Positions 15,258 to 22,905 of a DNA stretch of 38,145 bases are shown here, piece after piece (position 1 is the first letter of the stretch; every line of letters starts with the position of its first letter). The translations under genes and the position numbers were made by a program. Source of the stretch: a virus. The DNA is taken from positions 1-38,145 of IMG/VR virus record IMGVR_UViG_3300047496_000317. One strand, 5' to 3'. A model generated the notes under the pieces. The model saw nothing but the letters and a program-made list of their open reading frames with translations, did not search any database and had not been told where the DNA came from.

Positions 15258-16034
15258 ATGAAAATACTTTGTAAATACGATGAACTGTTGCCACTTGATA
15301 AATTTATCGAACATCCAAAGAATCCGAATAAACACGATGAACCACAGATTAAGCGATTAGCCGAGCTTTATAAATATCACGGGATTCGTCATCCTATTAT
15401 CGTTTCGAAATTATCAGGATTCATTGTGGCTGGTCACGGACGACTTAGTTCCGCACGACTAGCCGGATTAAAAGAATTTCCGGTAGAATATCAGGACTTC
15501 GATAGTGATGAAGCCGAATACGCTTTCCTTGTGGCAGATAATGCTATCTCCTCGTGGTCGGAACTCGATCTAGCTTCGATTAATTTAGAGATTCCAGCCT
15601 TGGGACCAGATTTTGATATCGATTACTTAGGGCTTAAAGATTTCACTATCGATATTTCCGAAAAACAAGACGGCTTAGGCGATGAAGATCTATATACGAA
15701 AAAAATTTTAGCGCCGATATACGAGCCGAAGGGCGAAAGGCCGCCTATTCACGAGCTTTACGATCGCGCAAAAACCGATGAGCTTATCGCGGAGTTAAAG
15801 GCAATGGAAATCCCGGAAGATATAAAAAATTTCCTGTCCCTAGCGGCACAACGCCATATAATTTTTAACTACGAAAAAATCGCGGAATACTATTCGCATG
15901 CTCCCATCGAGATTAAAACCGAGATGGAAAAATCCGCACTAGTAATTATTGATTTTAATAAAGCGATCGAATATGGGTTCATCACGATGACTAAAGAGAT
16001 AGCAGAGGCATATCCGAGTGCCGATTATGAATGA
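15258..16034 (+). CDS. ParB/sulfiredoxin-fold protein, DNA-modification associated
   Basis: A 258-residue product beginning directly after the fibre stop, with GGAAGG upstream. The N-terminal 100 residues are a ParB-like domain: HPKNPNKHDEPQIKRLAE, HGIRHPIIVS, then VAGHGRLSSARLAGL with the family GHGR box (59-62) and VADNAISSW. In phages such domains often accompany DNA methylases and base-modification enzymes. The C-terminal 150 residues are a helical domain that I do not recognise. It overlaps the glycosyltransferase gene by 17 bases (8 if that gene starts at 16027), so the two products probably act together. Confidence 0.8.
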   Translation: MKILCKYDELLPLDKFIEHPKNPNKHDEPQIKRLAELYKYHGIRHPIIVSKLSGFIVAGHGRLSSARLAGLKEFPVEYQDFDSDEAEYAFLVADNAISSWSELDLASINLEIPALGPDFDIDYLGLKDFTIDISEKQDGLGDEDLYTKKILAPIYEPKGERPPIHELYDRAKTDELIAELKAMEIPEDIKNFLSLAAQRHIIFNYEKIAEYYSHAPIEIKTEMEKSALVIIDFNKAIEYGFITMTKEIAEAYPSADYE

Positions 16035-16881
16035 TTTCGCGGCATTTATCCTTACAAACGGCCGACCGGATAACGTTAAAACCTATAACTCGCTCCGAAA
16101 GCGAGGATATTCCGGGAGGATCGTTATCGTTGTCGATGATCTCGATAAGACGCGAGAACAATACGTAGCCAAATATGGAAATGAAGTCGAGATATTCGAT
16201 AAAAAAGCAATAGCAAAGACTTTCGACTCGGGCGACAATTTCCAGGATATGCGTGCGATTATCTATGCTCGTAACGCTAGTTTCGAGATTGCGAAAAAAC
16301 TTAAAATTAAATATTTTATTCAACTCGATGACGATTATACAGCATTTAAGTTTAGGTTTAACAAAGAGCTAGAATATTGGCCGCGATCAATGAGGAATCT
16401 CGATCGCGTCTTTAGTTCTATGGTGAAGTTTTTCGAGGCTTCCGGCGTCGACTCGATCGCAATGAGTCAGGGCGGCGACTTTATTGGTGGCGAGGAGAAT
16501 CAAAACGCTAAAATAATAACCCTTAAAAGAAAATGCATGAACTCTTTCCTTTGTTCGACGAATCGCCCGTTTAAGTTTATTGGCCGCATTAATGAGGATG
16601 TAAATGCCTATACTCGCCTAGCTAGCACCGGCCTCTTGGTTTTTACAACGAATCAGATATCATTAGAACAAACTCAAACGCAGACGAGCGCCGGCGGTAT
16701 GACAGAACTATATCTCGACTCCGGAACGTATGTGAAATCATTCTATTCGGTAATGTATCAGCCATCTTCTGTAAAGATAAAAATCATACGGGACCGTAAA
16801 GATGCGCGTCTACACCATAGCGTAGCTTGGAATAAAACCGTTCCGAAGATCCTTCGCGAGCCGCTTATAAAGCAGAAATAG
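16018..16881 (+). CDS. Glycosyltransferase resembling the TET/JBP-associated (TAGT) family
   Basis: A 287-residue product starting at GTG 16018 (GAGG about ten bases upstream) or ATG 16027. Landmarks: FILTNGRPDN (10-19), IVIVVDDLD (35-43), DSGDNFQ (70-76), YARN (83-86) and the acidic FIQLDDDYTAF (100-110), which should bind the metal and nucleotide sugar. This order matches what I know of TAGT enzymes, which glycosylate oxidised bases in DNA and in phages are often found with ParB-like proteins. No TET/JBP dioxygenase, hydroxymethylase or pyrimidine-nucleotide enzyme is present in this genome, so the acceptor is open. It could use bases made by the host or a different acceptor. Confidence 0.68.
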   Translation: MPIMNDFAAFILTNGRPDNVKTYNSLRKRGYSGRIVIVVDDLDKTREQYVAKYGNEVEIFDKKAIAKTFDSGDNFQDMRAIIYARNASFEIAKKLKIKYFIQLDDDYTAFKFRFNKELEYWPRSMRNLDRVFSSMVKFFEASGVDSIAMSQGGDFIGGEENQNAKIITLKRKCMNSFLCSTNRPFKFIGRINEDVNAYTRLASTGLLVFTTNQISLEQTQTQTSAGGMTELYLDSGTYVKSFYSVMYQPSSVKIKIIRDRKDARLHHSVAWNKTVPKILREPLIKQK

Positions 16882-17101
16882 CGATTAGAAGTTCGTTTAT
16901 TTCAACCCAGTGTTTCGGTTTATTTGGTTTATCTAGATACATGCGCTGTACAGCCATCTCGAAAGGACCGGTCTCTAGGTGATCATGAGCCTTCAGGAAC
17001 GCGATCATTGCCTTAACCTCATCGGGTTTTAATTTCTTATAAATACGCGAGTACCATGCGTGGGTTTCATAGGATAAAAGCTTTTGCATGCGAGGGCTCA
17101 T
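16865..17101 (-). CDS. Small hypothetical protein
   Basis: A 78-residue basic, helical product (KLKPDEVKAMIAFLKAHDHL in the middle). It overlaps the plus-strand glycosyltransferase by 17 bases at their 3' ends and is coupled by a four-base overlap with the gene upstream at 17098. No family is recognised. Confidence 0.65.
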   Translation of the reverse strand: MSPRMQKLLSYETHAWYSRIYKKLKPDEVKAMIAFLKAHDHLETGPFEMAVQRMYLDKPNKPKHWVEINELLIAISAL

Positions 17102-17376
17102 AATGACTCATTTCCTTCGACCTTCATTACTGCTTTTTTGACGATAGATAACAGCGTGTGGACGAAGACCTTGTCGAAAGTACTACTATCGACGATAGCC
17201 TTACAGATTATATAAAGCTCGGGCGCCGCCGCTATCAGCCTCGCGTTGGCTTGTATTTCACTTTCGTCTGCACCAGAAACATAGGCAGATGTAAAAAAAT
17301 CATTTGGCCCTACCGGCTGCCGCCATCCGTTTCTAAAACTTTGAATCTTCCAGGGGCCTGGTGTAAATTTACTCAT
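17098..17376 (-). CDS. Conserved phage protein of the FTPGPW type
   Basis: A 92-residue product beginning MSKFTPGPWKI and containing NARLIAAAPELY (44-55). These two motifs mark a very common family of small phage and prophage proteins of unknown function. AAAGGA precedes the ATG. The gene is first in a two-gene minus-strand operon that diverges from the terminase genes. Confidence 0.78.
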   Translation of the reverse strand: MSKFTPGPWKIQSFRNGWRQPVGPNDFFTSAYVSGADESEIQANARLIAAAPELYIICKAIVDSSTFDKVFVHTLLSIVKKAVMKVEGNESL

Positions 17377-17468
17377 AGAATCCTTTCAGTCGTTCACCCC
17401 CAGCTCTATATAGATATATATTATTATACTATATAAGTCTACTATTATATTAACTAAATTCTGTATAT

Positions 17469-17498
17469 TTGACCTCTAATCGTTTTTACGGCTATCCT
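17469..17498 (+). promoter_or_regulatory. Promoter giving a leaderless terminase transcript
   Basis: TTGACC at 17469-17474, an 18-base spacer and TATCCT at 17493-17498 form a sigma70-type promoter. With normal geometry, transcription begins at 17505, the A of the ATG of the small terminase gene. No Shine-Dalgarno sequence is present there, which fits a leaderless mRNA. Confidence 0.5.
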
Positions 17499-17504
17499 AG
17501 CTAT

Positions 17505-17894
17505 ATGGCTCGGCCAAAGGGCTCAACCAAATACAAATTCAATCAAGATCAAGCCGATAGGATTGAGAAACTCGCGGCTATCGGTTTAAACAAAGAACAT
17601 ATCATGGCCGTCGAACAGATGGGCGAATCCGTCATGTATAAGCTTTACGGGGACTACATCAAGCGAGGCAAGGCGCGCGGTATCGCTGCCGTCGCAACGA
17701 CACTCTATAATAAGGCCGTCAAGGGTGATTGCCCTGCTATGACTATCTTCTTTTTAAAGGTACGCGGCGGCTGGAAAGACGTGCAAGCTATAGAGCACTC
17801 GGGACCTGGCGGTAAGCCTATCGAAACAACTTCGGATAATACGATCTATGAAACCACTTGGCGTGAACTCCCGAAGCCTAAAGAAGAATCCTAA
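17505..17894 (+). CDS. terS: Terminase small subunit
   Basis: A 129-residue product from ATG 17505; the frame is open from a TTG at 17469, but that codon is the promoter's -35 element. The N-terminus (MARPKGSTKYKF) and a helix-turn-helix-like segment (residues 12-55) should bind the packaging site. NKAVKGDCPAMTIFFLKVRGGWKD (64-87) is the typical oligomerisation region of small terminases. It lies directly before the large subunit and overlaps it by 47 bases. Confidence 0.8.
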   Translation: MARPKGSTKYKFNQDQADRIEKLAAIGLNKEHIMAVEQMGESVMYKLYGDYIKRGKARGIAAVATTLYNKAVKGDCPAMTIFFLKVRGGWKDVQAIEHSGPGGKPIETTSDNTIYETTWRELPKPKEES

Positions 17895-19203
17895 AGAAAC
17901 GCTCCAGCTCTATACTCCTACAAGCGCTCAGCTTCGTGCCCACATATCACAACATCAGTTCAATGTTATCCGTTGGGGAAGGCAAGCCGGCAAAGGCACC
18001 TATGCTACCAATAAATTATTTCAGAGAGCGTGGACAAAGCCAATCGATCGCTATCGCTTCTATTGGTACGTGGGTCCCACTTATCGTCTAGCAACACAGA
18101 TGTATGAGCGCGCCCTTTGGGCACTACCGCGCGAGGCTTATACATATAAATCCGATTCAGATTTAATTATCGAGCTGAAAACGAAAGCACTTCTTTATTA
18201 TAAATCTAGTGATAATCCCGGAGGATTATTAGGCGAAACTCTCGATGGTTTAGTAATGGATGAGTGTCGTGAACAGGAAAAGAAAACATGGGAGCACTAT
18301 CTCATGCCCATGCTTGGAACAACCGACGGATGGGCTGACTTCTTAAGTACTCCAAATGGTTTCGATTGGTTCCATGATTTAGACCAAAATTCTTTGACTG
18401 ATCCTGCATGGGGATCTTATCATGCGCCCTCTCAATCGAATCCTCTCTGGACTCCAAAGATGCTCGATAGTGCAAAAAAAAGTATGACCGCGGATTTATA
18501 TGCGCAAGAAATATTAGCCGAATATAGAGAATTAGGAATCGGTAGTGTCTATTCTAGTTTCAGCTCTGATCGAAATATTTCTGATAAAAATCCATTCGCT
18601 ATCTCGGGCGAACCAATAAGTAAATATTTACCTATATTAATAGCTGCCGATTTTAATTTAAATCCAGGCAGCTGGGTTCTCGGCCAAAACCGTGGACGTA
18701 GTTTTTATTGGTTCGATGAAATCGTAATGCCACACTCTCACACACAAATGATGAGTCAAGAACTGGTCGATCGACTAGTATTATTGGAATGTAATAATGT
18801 CATTATTATCGGCGATGCCTCTGGAAAGTCTAGCCAGCGCGCCGCTTCCGGACAGTCCGACTATGACATAATGAAGAACGCATTAAAACTAGCCGGTATA
18901 AAATTCTCAGATAAAACACCGGACGCTAATCCAGCGGTAAAAGATCGCGTTAATGCTCTCAATTGCTCACTATTAGGCGCTGATGGTTCTGTAAATACAA
19001 CAATTCATCCGTCATGCAAAAAATTAATTACAGATCTTAGGCGAGTTATTTGGAAAGAAGGTTCAGCTAGCTTGGCTATTGATAAATCTAATCATGAGCT
19101 GACACATACCTCCGACGCCATAGGCTATCCCACCAACGTATTGGCTCCAATAAAACAGATCGGTCAGGTAGGAAAGATGCGCATCATCTCCAGGTCTTTT
19201 TAA
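17848..19203 (+). CDS. terL: Terminase large subunit
   Basis: A 451-residue packaging motor. ATPase: Walker A GRQAGKGT (44-51), Walker B LDGLVMDE (132-139, Glu139 catalytic) and the coupling motif STPNG (167-171). Nuclease: Asp268 in IAADFN, Asp323 in IIGDASG and Asp423 in HTSDAIGY, the three acids of an RNase H-like fold that cuts the concatemer. Domain order and length are normal. The first 25 residues are basic and unstructured. It starts inside the small-subunit gene, in another frame. Confidence 0.93.
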   Translation: MKPLGVNSRSLKKNPKETLQLYTPTSAQLRAHISQHQFNVIRWGRQAGKGTYATNKLFQRAWTKPIDRYRFYWYVGPTYRLATQMYERALWALPREAYTYKSDSDLIIELKTKALLYYKSSDNPGGLLGETLDGLVMDECREQEKKTWEHYLMPMLGTTDGWADFLSTPNGFDWFHDLDQNSLTDPAWGSYHAPSQSNPLWTPKMLDSAKKSMTADLYAQEILAEYRELGIGSVYSSFSSDRNISDKNPFAISGEPISKYLPILIAADFNLNPGSWVLGQNRGRSFYWFDEIVMPHSHTQMMSQELVDRLVLLECNNVIIIGDASGKSSQRAASGQSDYDIMKNALKLAGIKFSDKTPDANPAVKDRVNALNCSLLGADGSVNTTIHPSCKKLITDLRRVIWKEGSASLAIDKSNHELTHTSDAIGYPTNVLAPIKQIGQVGKMRIISRSF

Positions 19204-19230
19204 TTTACAAGACGGTATTTACACTATAAT
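19204..19230 (+). promoter_or_regulatory. Promoter of the small regulator, near-leaderless
   Basis: A consensus -10 TATAAT at 19225-19230 with TTTACA at 19204-19209 (15-base spacing, short). The predicted start is 19237, only two bases before the ATG at 19239, and there is no Shine-Dalgarno sequence. Confidence 0.45.
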
Positions 19231-19238
19231 AACGAAGT

Positions 19239-19466
19239 ATGAAATCAAAAAAACGTATTGTTATGCTTAATGTAAAAAACGTGAAACGCAATATAACCAA
19301 ATGGATGAAAGAAAATGACATATCTAAGGTATCATTCGCGAGAGCAATAGGAATGACTCCTGCCTCGATAACACTAATTACTAATGGTAGCCGATCTCCC
19401 TCTATCGAGACCGCATGTCGAATTATCGCCGCGACAGGCTTGACCTTTGAGGAGCTTTGTAAATGA
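19239..19466 (+). CDS. Small XRE-family helix-turn-helix protein
   Basis: A 75-residue DNA-binding protein with the XRE layout: NITKWMKENDISKVSFARAI (helices 1-2), GMTPASITLITNGSRSPS (turn and recognition helix), IETACRIIAATGLTFEEL (helices 4-5). There is no other domain. It lies between the terminase and a group of small early-type genes and probably regulates these or itself. An ATG at 19263 is an alternative start, but the TATAAT box favours 19239. Confidence 0.82.
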   Translation: MKSKKRIVMLNVKNVKRNITKWMKENDISKVSFARAIGMTPASITLITNGSRSPSIETACRIIAATGLTFEELCK

Positions 19467-19654
19467 AAATCGTATATAAATATGGAACTGGTCAGCAAAT
19501 TCCAGACAACGCCAAATATCTATGTACCAGAACGGAAACAGTCAAAACAGTAGACTGCACGAGCGTGGGACAGAACTATCCCATTAAAAAAGAAATCGTG
19601 AAACGCAATGCCTTCGTCTGGCATTATTATGAAGTCGAGATGATGGAGAAATGA
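19463..19654 (+). CDS. Small hypothetical protein
   Basis: A 63-residue product linked to both neighbours by ATGA overlaps. It is basic and beta-rich, with two Cys (residues 21 and 32) and the aromatic segment AFVWHYYEVE. No family is recognised. Confidence 0.65.
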   Translation: MKIVYKYGTGQQIPDNAKYLCTRTETVKTVDCTSVGQNYPIKKEIVKRNAFVWHYYEVEMMEK

Positions 19655-20067
19655 TCTCCTACGAAAAAGCGCGCGATGAGGCGGCGGACATAACTGCGAA
19701 CTGCAGATATGGGAAACAAGTCTGGGCAAATATGACTGAATGGAGACTATTTCATGAAGGTTATATACACGGCGCTGACTGGGAACATGCGCGCGCTGTA
19801 GAATATATAAAAGCCCTCGATATCGTAATAGAATCGGATGAAAAAGAAATCACCGAGCTAAAGCGCAAACTCGATATCGCAGTGGAAACTCTAAAGTTCT
19901 ATGCAGAGCCAATGAATTACTCTGTCGACTACGACACTTCGATGATGGGCGTCTCAAGAAGAGTAATATTATATTCCGATCAAGAAGAACGAAATGAGGC
20001 TACAAGCATTGCGGGAAGAAGAGCGCGTGAAACATTAGCTAAAATATCGTCGGAGGAGAAATTATAA
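19651..20067 (+). CDS. Hypothetical phage protein with coiled coil
   Basis: A 138-residue product. Residues 48-85 form a charged heptad-like helix (VEYIKALDIVIESDEKEITE and so on), followed by KFYAEPMNY and a helical end with GRRARETLAKI. This is the build of many small early phage proteins of unknown role. The start is fixed by the ATGA overlap with the preceding gene, and the stop is directly followed by the next ATG. Confidence 0.68.
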   Translation: MISYEKARDEAADITANCRYGKQVWANMTEWRLFHEGYIHGADWEHARAVEYIKALDIVIESDEKEITELKRKLDIAVETLKFYAEPMNYSVDYDTSMMGVSRRVILYSDQEERNEATSIAGRRARETLAKISSEEKL

Positions 20068-20895
20068 ATGAATAGCCAATTACGTGCTTATAAAAATGGG
20101 GTTTCCAAACTAGATTTTGTCAGAGAACTAAAAATACACCAAGCGAGTGATAACTTTATCCGCGGGTCATATGAAAAGAAAATAGATGGCAAATTCAAGG
20201 GATGTGGGGTCGGGTGTTCTCTCGAAAGTATTTCTCGTATTAAAGGACTTAAGTTTAATTTTAATGATCATATACTTTATGAAACGCATCTCGGTATTCC
20301 AGAGTGGTTAGCGCGCCTCGAGGACACCATTTTTGAAGGCATGAGCGAAGAAAAAGCAAAATCCTGGCCAGTCGATTTTGCTGACGCGATCAGCGAAGGG
20401 CAAAACTTAGAAAACATCAAAACACCGTTTTTAATCATGATTTTAGAACACACGCTCGTTTCGATGGAAAATGTAAAATTTGATCATGAAGCATACCCGC
20501 AAGTCGCTAAATGTTTAGTAGATAGCAAAAGTGCGGCGAGGCAAATGATCGCTGCACAAAAATCTGGTGATAAAGACGCGATTACGGCGGCGCGCTTGGC
20601 GGCGTACTCGGCGCGCTCGGCGGCGGATTCGGCGGCGTACGCGGCGGCGTACTCGGCGACGTACTCGGCGGCGGATTCGGCGCGCTTGGCGGCGCACTCG
20701 GCGTACTCGGCGGCGGATTCGGCGCGCTTGGCGGCGCACTCGGCGTACTCGGCGGCGGATTCGGCGGCGTACTCGGCGGCGGATTCGGCGGCGTACTCGG
20801 CGGCGTACTCGGCGGCGTACTCGGCGCACTCGGCGGACTCGACGTTCGATTATTATAGTGAGCGTCTGCTTGAGATTATTCGGGAGAACAAATGA
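20068..20895 (+). CDS. Protein with alanine-rich tandem-repeat domain
   Basis: A 275-residue product. Residues 1-170 are ordinary: a globular, mixed alpha/beta sequence with three Cys. Residues of about 173-258 are a repeat of mainly AAYS, AADS, ARLA and AAHS tetrads, coded by 9- and 12-base units. The C-terminal 17 residues (STFDYYSERLLEIIREN) are again normal. The repeat should form long helices or a helical bundle with small side chains on one face. I know similar Ala/Ser repeat proteins from other phages but no function. The repeat suggests length variation by slippage. Confidence 0.75.
   Translation: MNSQLRAYKNGVSKLDFVRELKIHQASDNFIRGSYEKKIDGKFKGCGVGCSLESISRIKGLKFNFNDHILYETHLGIPEWLARLEDTIFEGMSEEKAKSWPVDFADAISEGQNLENIKTPFLIMILEHTLVSMENVKFDHEAYPQVAKCLVDSKSAARQMIAAQKSGDKDAITAARLAAYSARSAADSAAYAAAYSATYSAADSARLAAHSAYSAADSARLAAHSAYSAADSAAYSAADSAAYSAAYSAAYSAHSADSTFDYYSERLLEIIRENK
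20584..20843. repeat. Tandem 9/12-base repeat array within the alanine-rich gene
   Basis: About 260 bases built from units such as GCGGCGTACTCG, GCGGCGGATTCG and GCGCGCTTGGCG. A 45-base higher-order unit (Ala-rich AYSAADSARLAAHS pattern) occurs in close tandem near 20700-20760. Because every unit is a multiple of three, gain or loss keeps the frame. Confidence 0.85.
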
Positions 20896-20914
20896 AGTTT
20901 AACAAGGATAAAAT

Positions 20915-21256
20915 ATGAATATCGACATCGAGAGCTTAACAGTAAAACAAATAAAAGAGATATCGCAAATGTGCGGAGGAATGAAATCAGATTATGAGCC
21001 CTTAGCCAAGGTGGGTCAGAAAGTTTTCATTCGAACGGTTACGCATCACTATACTGGCTTGGTTATAAAATGTAATCGTGATTGGCTAGAGTTGAGCGAT
21101 GCCGCTTGGATTGCCGACGACGGTCGATTTAATAATTTCCTTAAGACAGGAGAGGCAAACGAAATCGAGCCATTCGTTAACTCCGTGCGCATCCCCACGG
21201 GCGGTATCCTTGACATCACCGAATGGAAGTTTGCACTCCCTCGAGAAGTAAAATGA
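20915..21256 (+). CDS. Conserved phage protein of the FIRTVTHHYTG type
   Basis: A 113-residue product. KVFIRTVTHHYTGLV (37-51), ELSDAAWIADDGRF (59-72) and the end WKFALPREVK match a recurrent family of phage proteins whose members I recall next to Gly/Ser-rich repeat genes. The core looks like a small SM-like beta-barrel. No function is known to me. Its stop overlaps the repeat-protein start by four bases (ATGA), so the two are made together. Confidence 0.72.
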   Translation: MNIDIESLTVKQIKEISQMCGGMKSDYEPLAKVGQKVFIRTVTHHYTGLVIKCNRDWLELSDAAWIADDGRFNNFLKTGEANEIEPFVNSVRIPTGGILDITEWKFALPREVK

Positions 21257-21534
21257 ATGCGGCTCTAATTCGGGAAGGATACGACCGGTCGCGGGCGGGG
21301 TCGTGGTCGTGGTCGCGGTCGGGGTCGTGGTCGGGGTCGTGGTCGCGGGCGGGGTCGCAGTCGTGGTCGTGGTCGCGGTCGGGGTCGCGGTCGTGGTCGG
21401 GGTCGTGGTCGCGGGCGGGGTCGCAGTCGTGGTCGTGGTCGCGGTCGGGGTCGCGGTCGTGGTCGGGGTCGTGGTCGCGGTCGCGGTCGCGGTCGCGGTC
21501 GTGGTCGGGGTCGCGGTCGCGGTCGTGGTTATAA
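21253..21534 (+). CDS. Alternating-serine low-complexity protein
   Basis: A 93-residue product starting in an ATGA overlap with the preceding gene, which fixes frame and start. After MNAALIREGYDRSRAG almost every second residue is Ser (always TCG), alternating with Trp, Arg or Gly and rarely Ala or Gln. The region 21349-21480 is an exact 66-base unit printed twice (22 residues starting AGSQSWSWSRSG). There are about 16 Trp and many Arg, so the chain may bind nucleic acid or phase-separate. Function unknown; Ser at every second position would make a strand with a uniform small-residue face. Confidence 0.68.
   Translation: MNAALIREGYDRSRAGSWSWSRSGSWSGSWSRAGSQSWSWSRSGSRSWSGSWSRAGSQSWSWSRSGSRSWSGSWSRSRSRSRSWSGSRSRSWL
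21349..21480. repeat. Exact 66-base tandem duplication in a six-base periodic array
   Basis: 21349-21414 equals 21415-21480 base for base. The wider array (about 21288-21530) has a six-base period, TCGNGG. Several GGG or GGGG runs lie within about 40 bases of each other on the plus strand, enough for a possible G-quadruplex. Confidence 0.85.
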
Positions 21535-21584
21535 ATATTTTTTATGATTTTGGCGCGCGTGCGGCGTGGAAAGCTTTGCAATAG

Positions 21585-21686
21585 ATGAGTGGGGGTATAT
21601 GGATAAATGATTATGAAAACTTGTTTAATTTGCAAAAATCAATATACTGGCTCATATTGCTAATCTTAGTAGGGCTAACAACCTAA
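21585..21686 (+). CDS. Possible 33-residue membrane peptide
   Basis: A short frame with ATG at 21585, in the 285-base gap between the repeat protein and the MuF gene. It codes MSGGIWINDYENLFNLQKS, then a hydrophobic segment (IYWLILLILVGLTT) to the stop. GGAAAG lies 11 bases upstream. The size fits small phage membrane peptides. The frame is short enough to be chance, and nothing else in the gap supports a gene. Confidence 0.3.
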   Translation: MSGGIWINDYENLFNLQKSIYWLILLILVGLTT

Positions 21687-21819
21687 AGCCGAGTTGATAA
21701 TGGAGTCGCGGCAAATATAACCGAAATGATGTTGGTGATGGCCGCGGCCTTGGCAAAGAAGCACTCGCGAAATATCCTCAAAACTAGACATTTCATAAAA
21801 GCTCAGCCACGATTCTGGT

Positions 21820-22905
21820 ATGGCGAAGCATAAGTTGCTCACGAATCATTCGGCATATAATTCATTTGTAAATAAACGTGATCAGGTTCTAGAGACAATG
21901 CTTTTGCACACCCAGGCAGAGGTATCAGACGCATTTCGCCAAATGATGCAAGCTACTCAACAAATCGTAATGCAGTCTTATCATTACCTCTCGGCCGAAG
22001 TGACTCATCTATCTCCAAGGCAATGGCGCAACTTCGATCACGCCTTGCAGGTTCACATGGGCATCGGTGCCAATAATATCGAGTCTGCGTGGCTCAGGCT
22101 CCGCAAAGACGCATACATTTTCGCGAATGCAGGTGAGCAGCGGGCTATAGCAAACTGCGGCCTTGGTAACGGCAATAAGCGTATCCCATACGATAAGATC
22201 AAGGCTCTAGCAGCCGGTGAGACTTCACTAGGCCATTTGAGGCTCAGAATAAATCACGCATTATTAAAGTTACGGCAGAAGGTAATCGCCGCAACGCATC
22301 TATCGAAGTTATTAAATGCTGATTCCGAGCAGGCAATTAAGCGAATACTTAATGTATTCCCTCAAGGTGAGAAGCGCGTCAAATTAAAAGCCCTTCCTCG
22401 GATAGGGAGATATACCGAATCCGCGAGTAACGAGACACCTCTCGGCTTCCAGTATGTTAGCGATGAGGATTGGGAAGATATCCTTGATCTGTATAAGACC
22501 GAATATATTCCTAAATGGCGAGATCCACGGACTGAAGCCGGTGAGGCTCTCACGGTTCCCGAAGCTGAGGGTGAAGGCGGTTATTTAATTTATCCGTGGG
22601 ACGTTGAGCGCGAGATTACCGAGGATTTTGTTTCCAAAGTGCGCAGCGGTGAGAATGAGGGAGCGGTGAGCAATGGCGTTACCGATTTCCAATGGCTGGC
22701 AATAATAGACGACAGAACTGATCAAGATTGTGAAATAAGAGACGGGTTATCGACTCAAGAGATTGAAGACACTATAGACGATGGGCTTGGAAGCACCCCG
22801 CCTATACATTTTTCGTGTAGATGTCGCACCGTTCCAATAGCCGACGGGCTAGATGAAATTGCAGACTACGATATCGAAGATTTTGATGCTTGGTTGAATT
22901 CATAA
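21820..22905 (+). CDS. MuF-like head morphogenesis protein
   Basis: A 361-residue product. The C-terminal 80 residues carry the MuF/SPP1 gp7 signature: AIIDDRTDQDCEIRDG, then PPIHFSCRCRTVP. The Cys/His/Arg pattern (CEIRDG ... H ... CRCR) is diagnostic. The first 200 residues are helical. These minor head proteins are injected or bind DNA near the portal. The gene usually follows the portal; here it precedes it, with 261 bases between. Confidence 0.85.
   Translation: MAKHKLLTNHSAYNSFVNKRDQVLETMLLHTQAEVSDAFRQMMQATQQIVMQSYHYLSAEVTHLSPRQWRNFDHALQVHMGIGANNIESAWLRLRKDAYIFANAGEQRAIANCGLGNGNKRIPYDKIKALAAGETSLGHLRLRINHALLKLRQKVIAATHLSKLLNADSEQAIKRILNVFPQGEKRVKLKALPRIGRYTESASNETPLGFQYVSDEDWEDILDLYKTEYIPKWRDPRTEAGEALTVPEAEGEGGYLIYPWDVEREITEDFVSKVRSGENEGAVSNGVTDFQWLAIIDDRTDQDCEIRDGLSTQEIEDTIDDGLGSTPPIHFSCRCRTVPIADGLDEIADYDIEDFDAWLNS

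Noticed and set aside
20515-20902. Arginine-rich frames (plus frame 20567-20902 and minus frame 20515-20829) over the alanine repeat
   Set aside because: They are mirror readings of the GC-rich tandem repeat, lack ribosome binding sites, and the alanine frame alone joins two normal domains and fits the neighbouring genes.
20584-21530. CRISPR-like array
   Set aside because: The units are contiguous without unique spacers and are coding, so these are microsatellite-type repeats.
21216-21635. Asp/Arg/His repeat frame on the minus strand and Val/Ala frame on the plus strand (21303-21584)
   Set aside because: Six-base periodic DNA is open in several frames. Only the serine frame has a coupled start with the upstream conserved gene.
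21607-21663. Short Cys-containing peptide (MIMKTCLICKNQYTGSYC)
   Set aside because: It looks like the start of a zinc-finger or HNH protein but stops after 18 residues and overlaps the candidate membrane peptide. Mentioned only as a possible relic.
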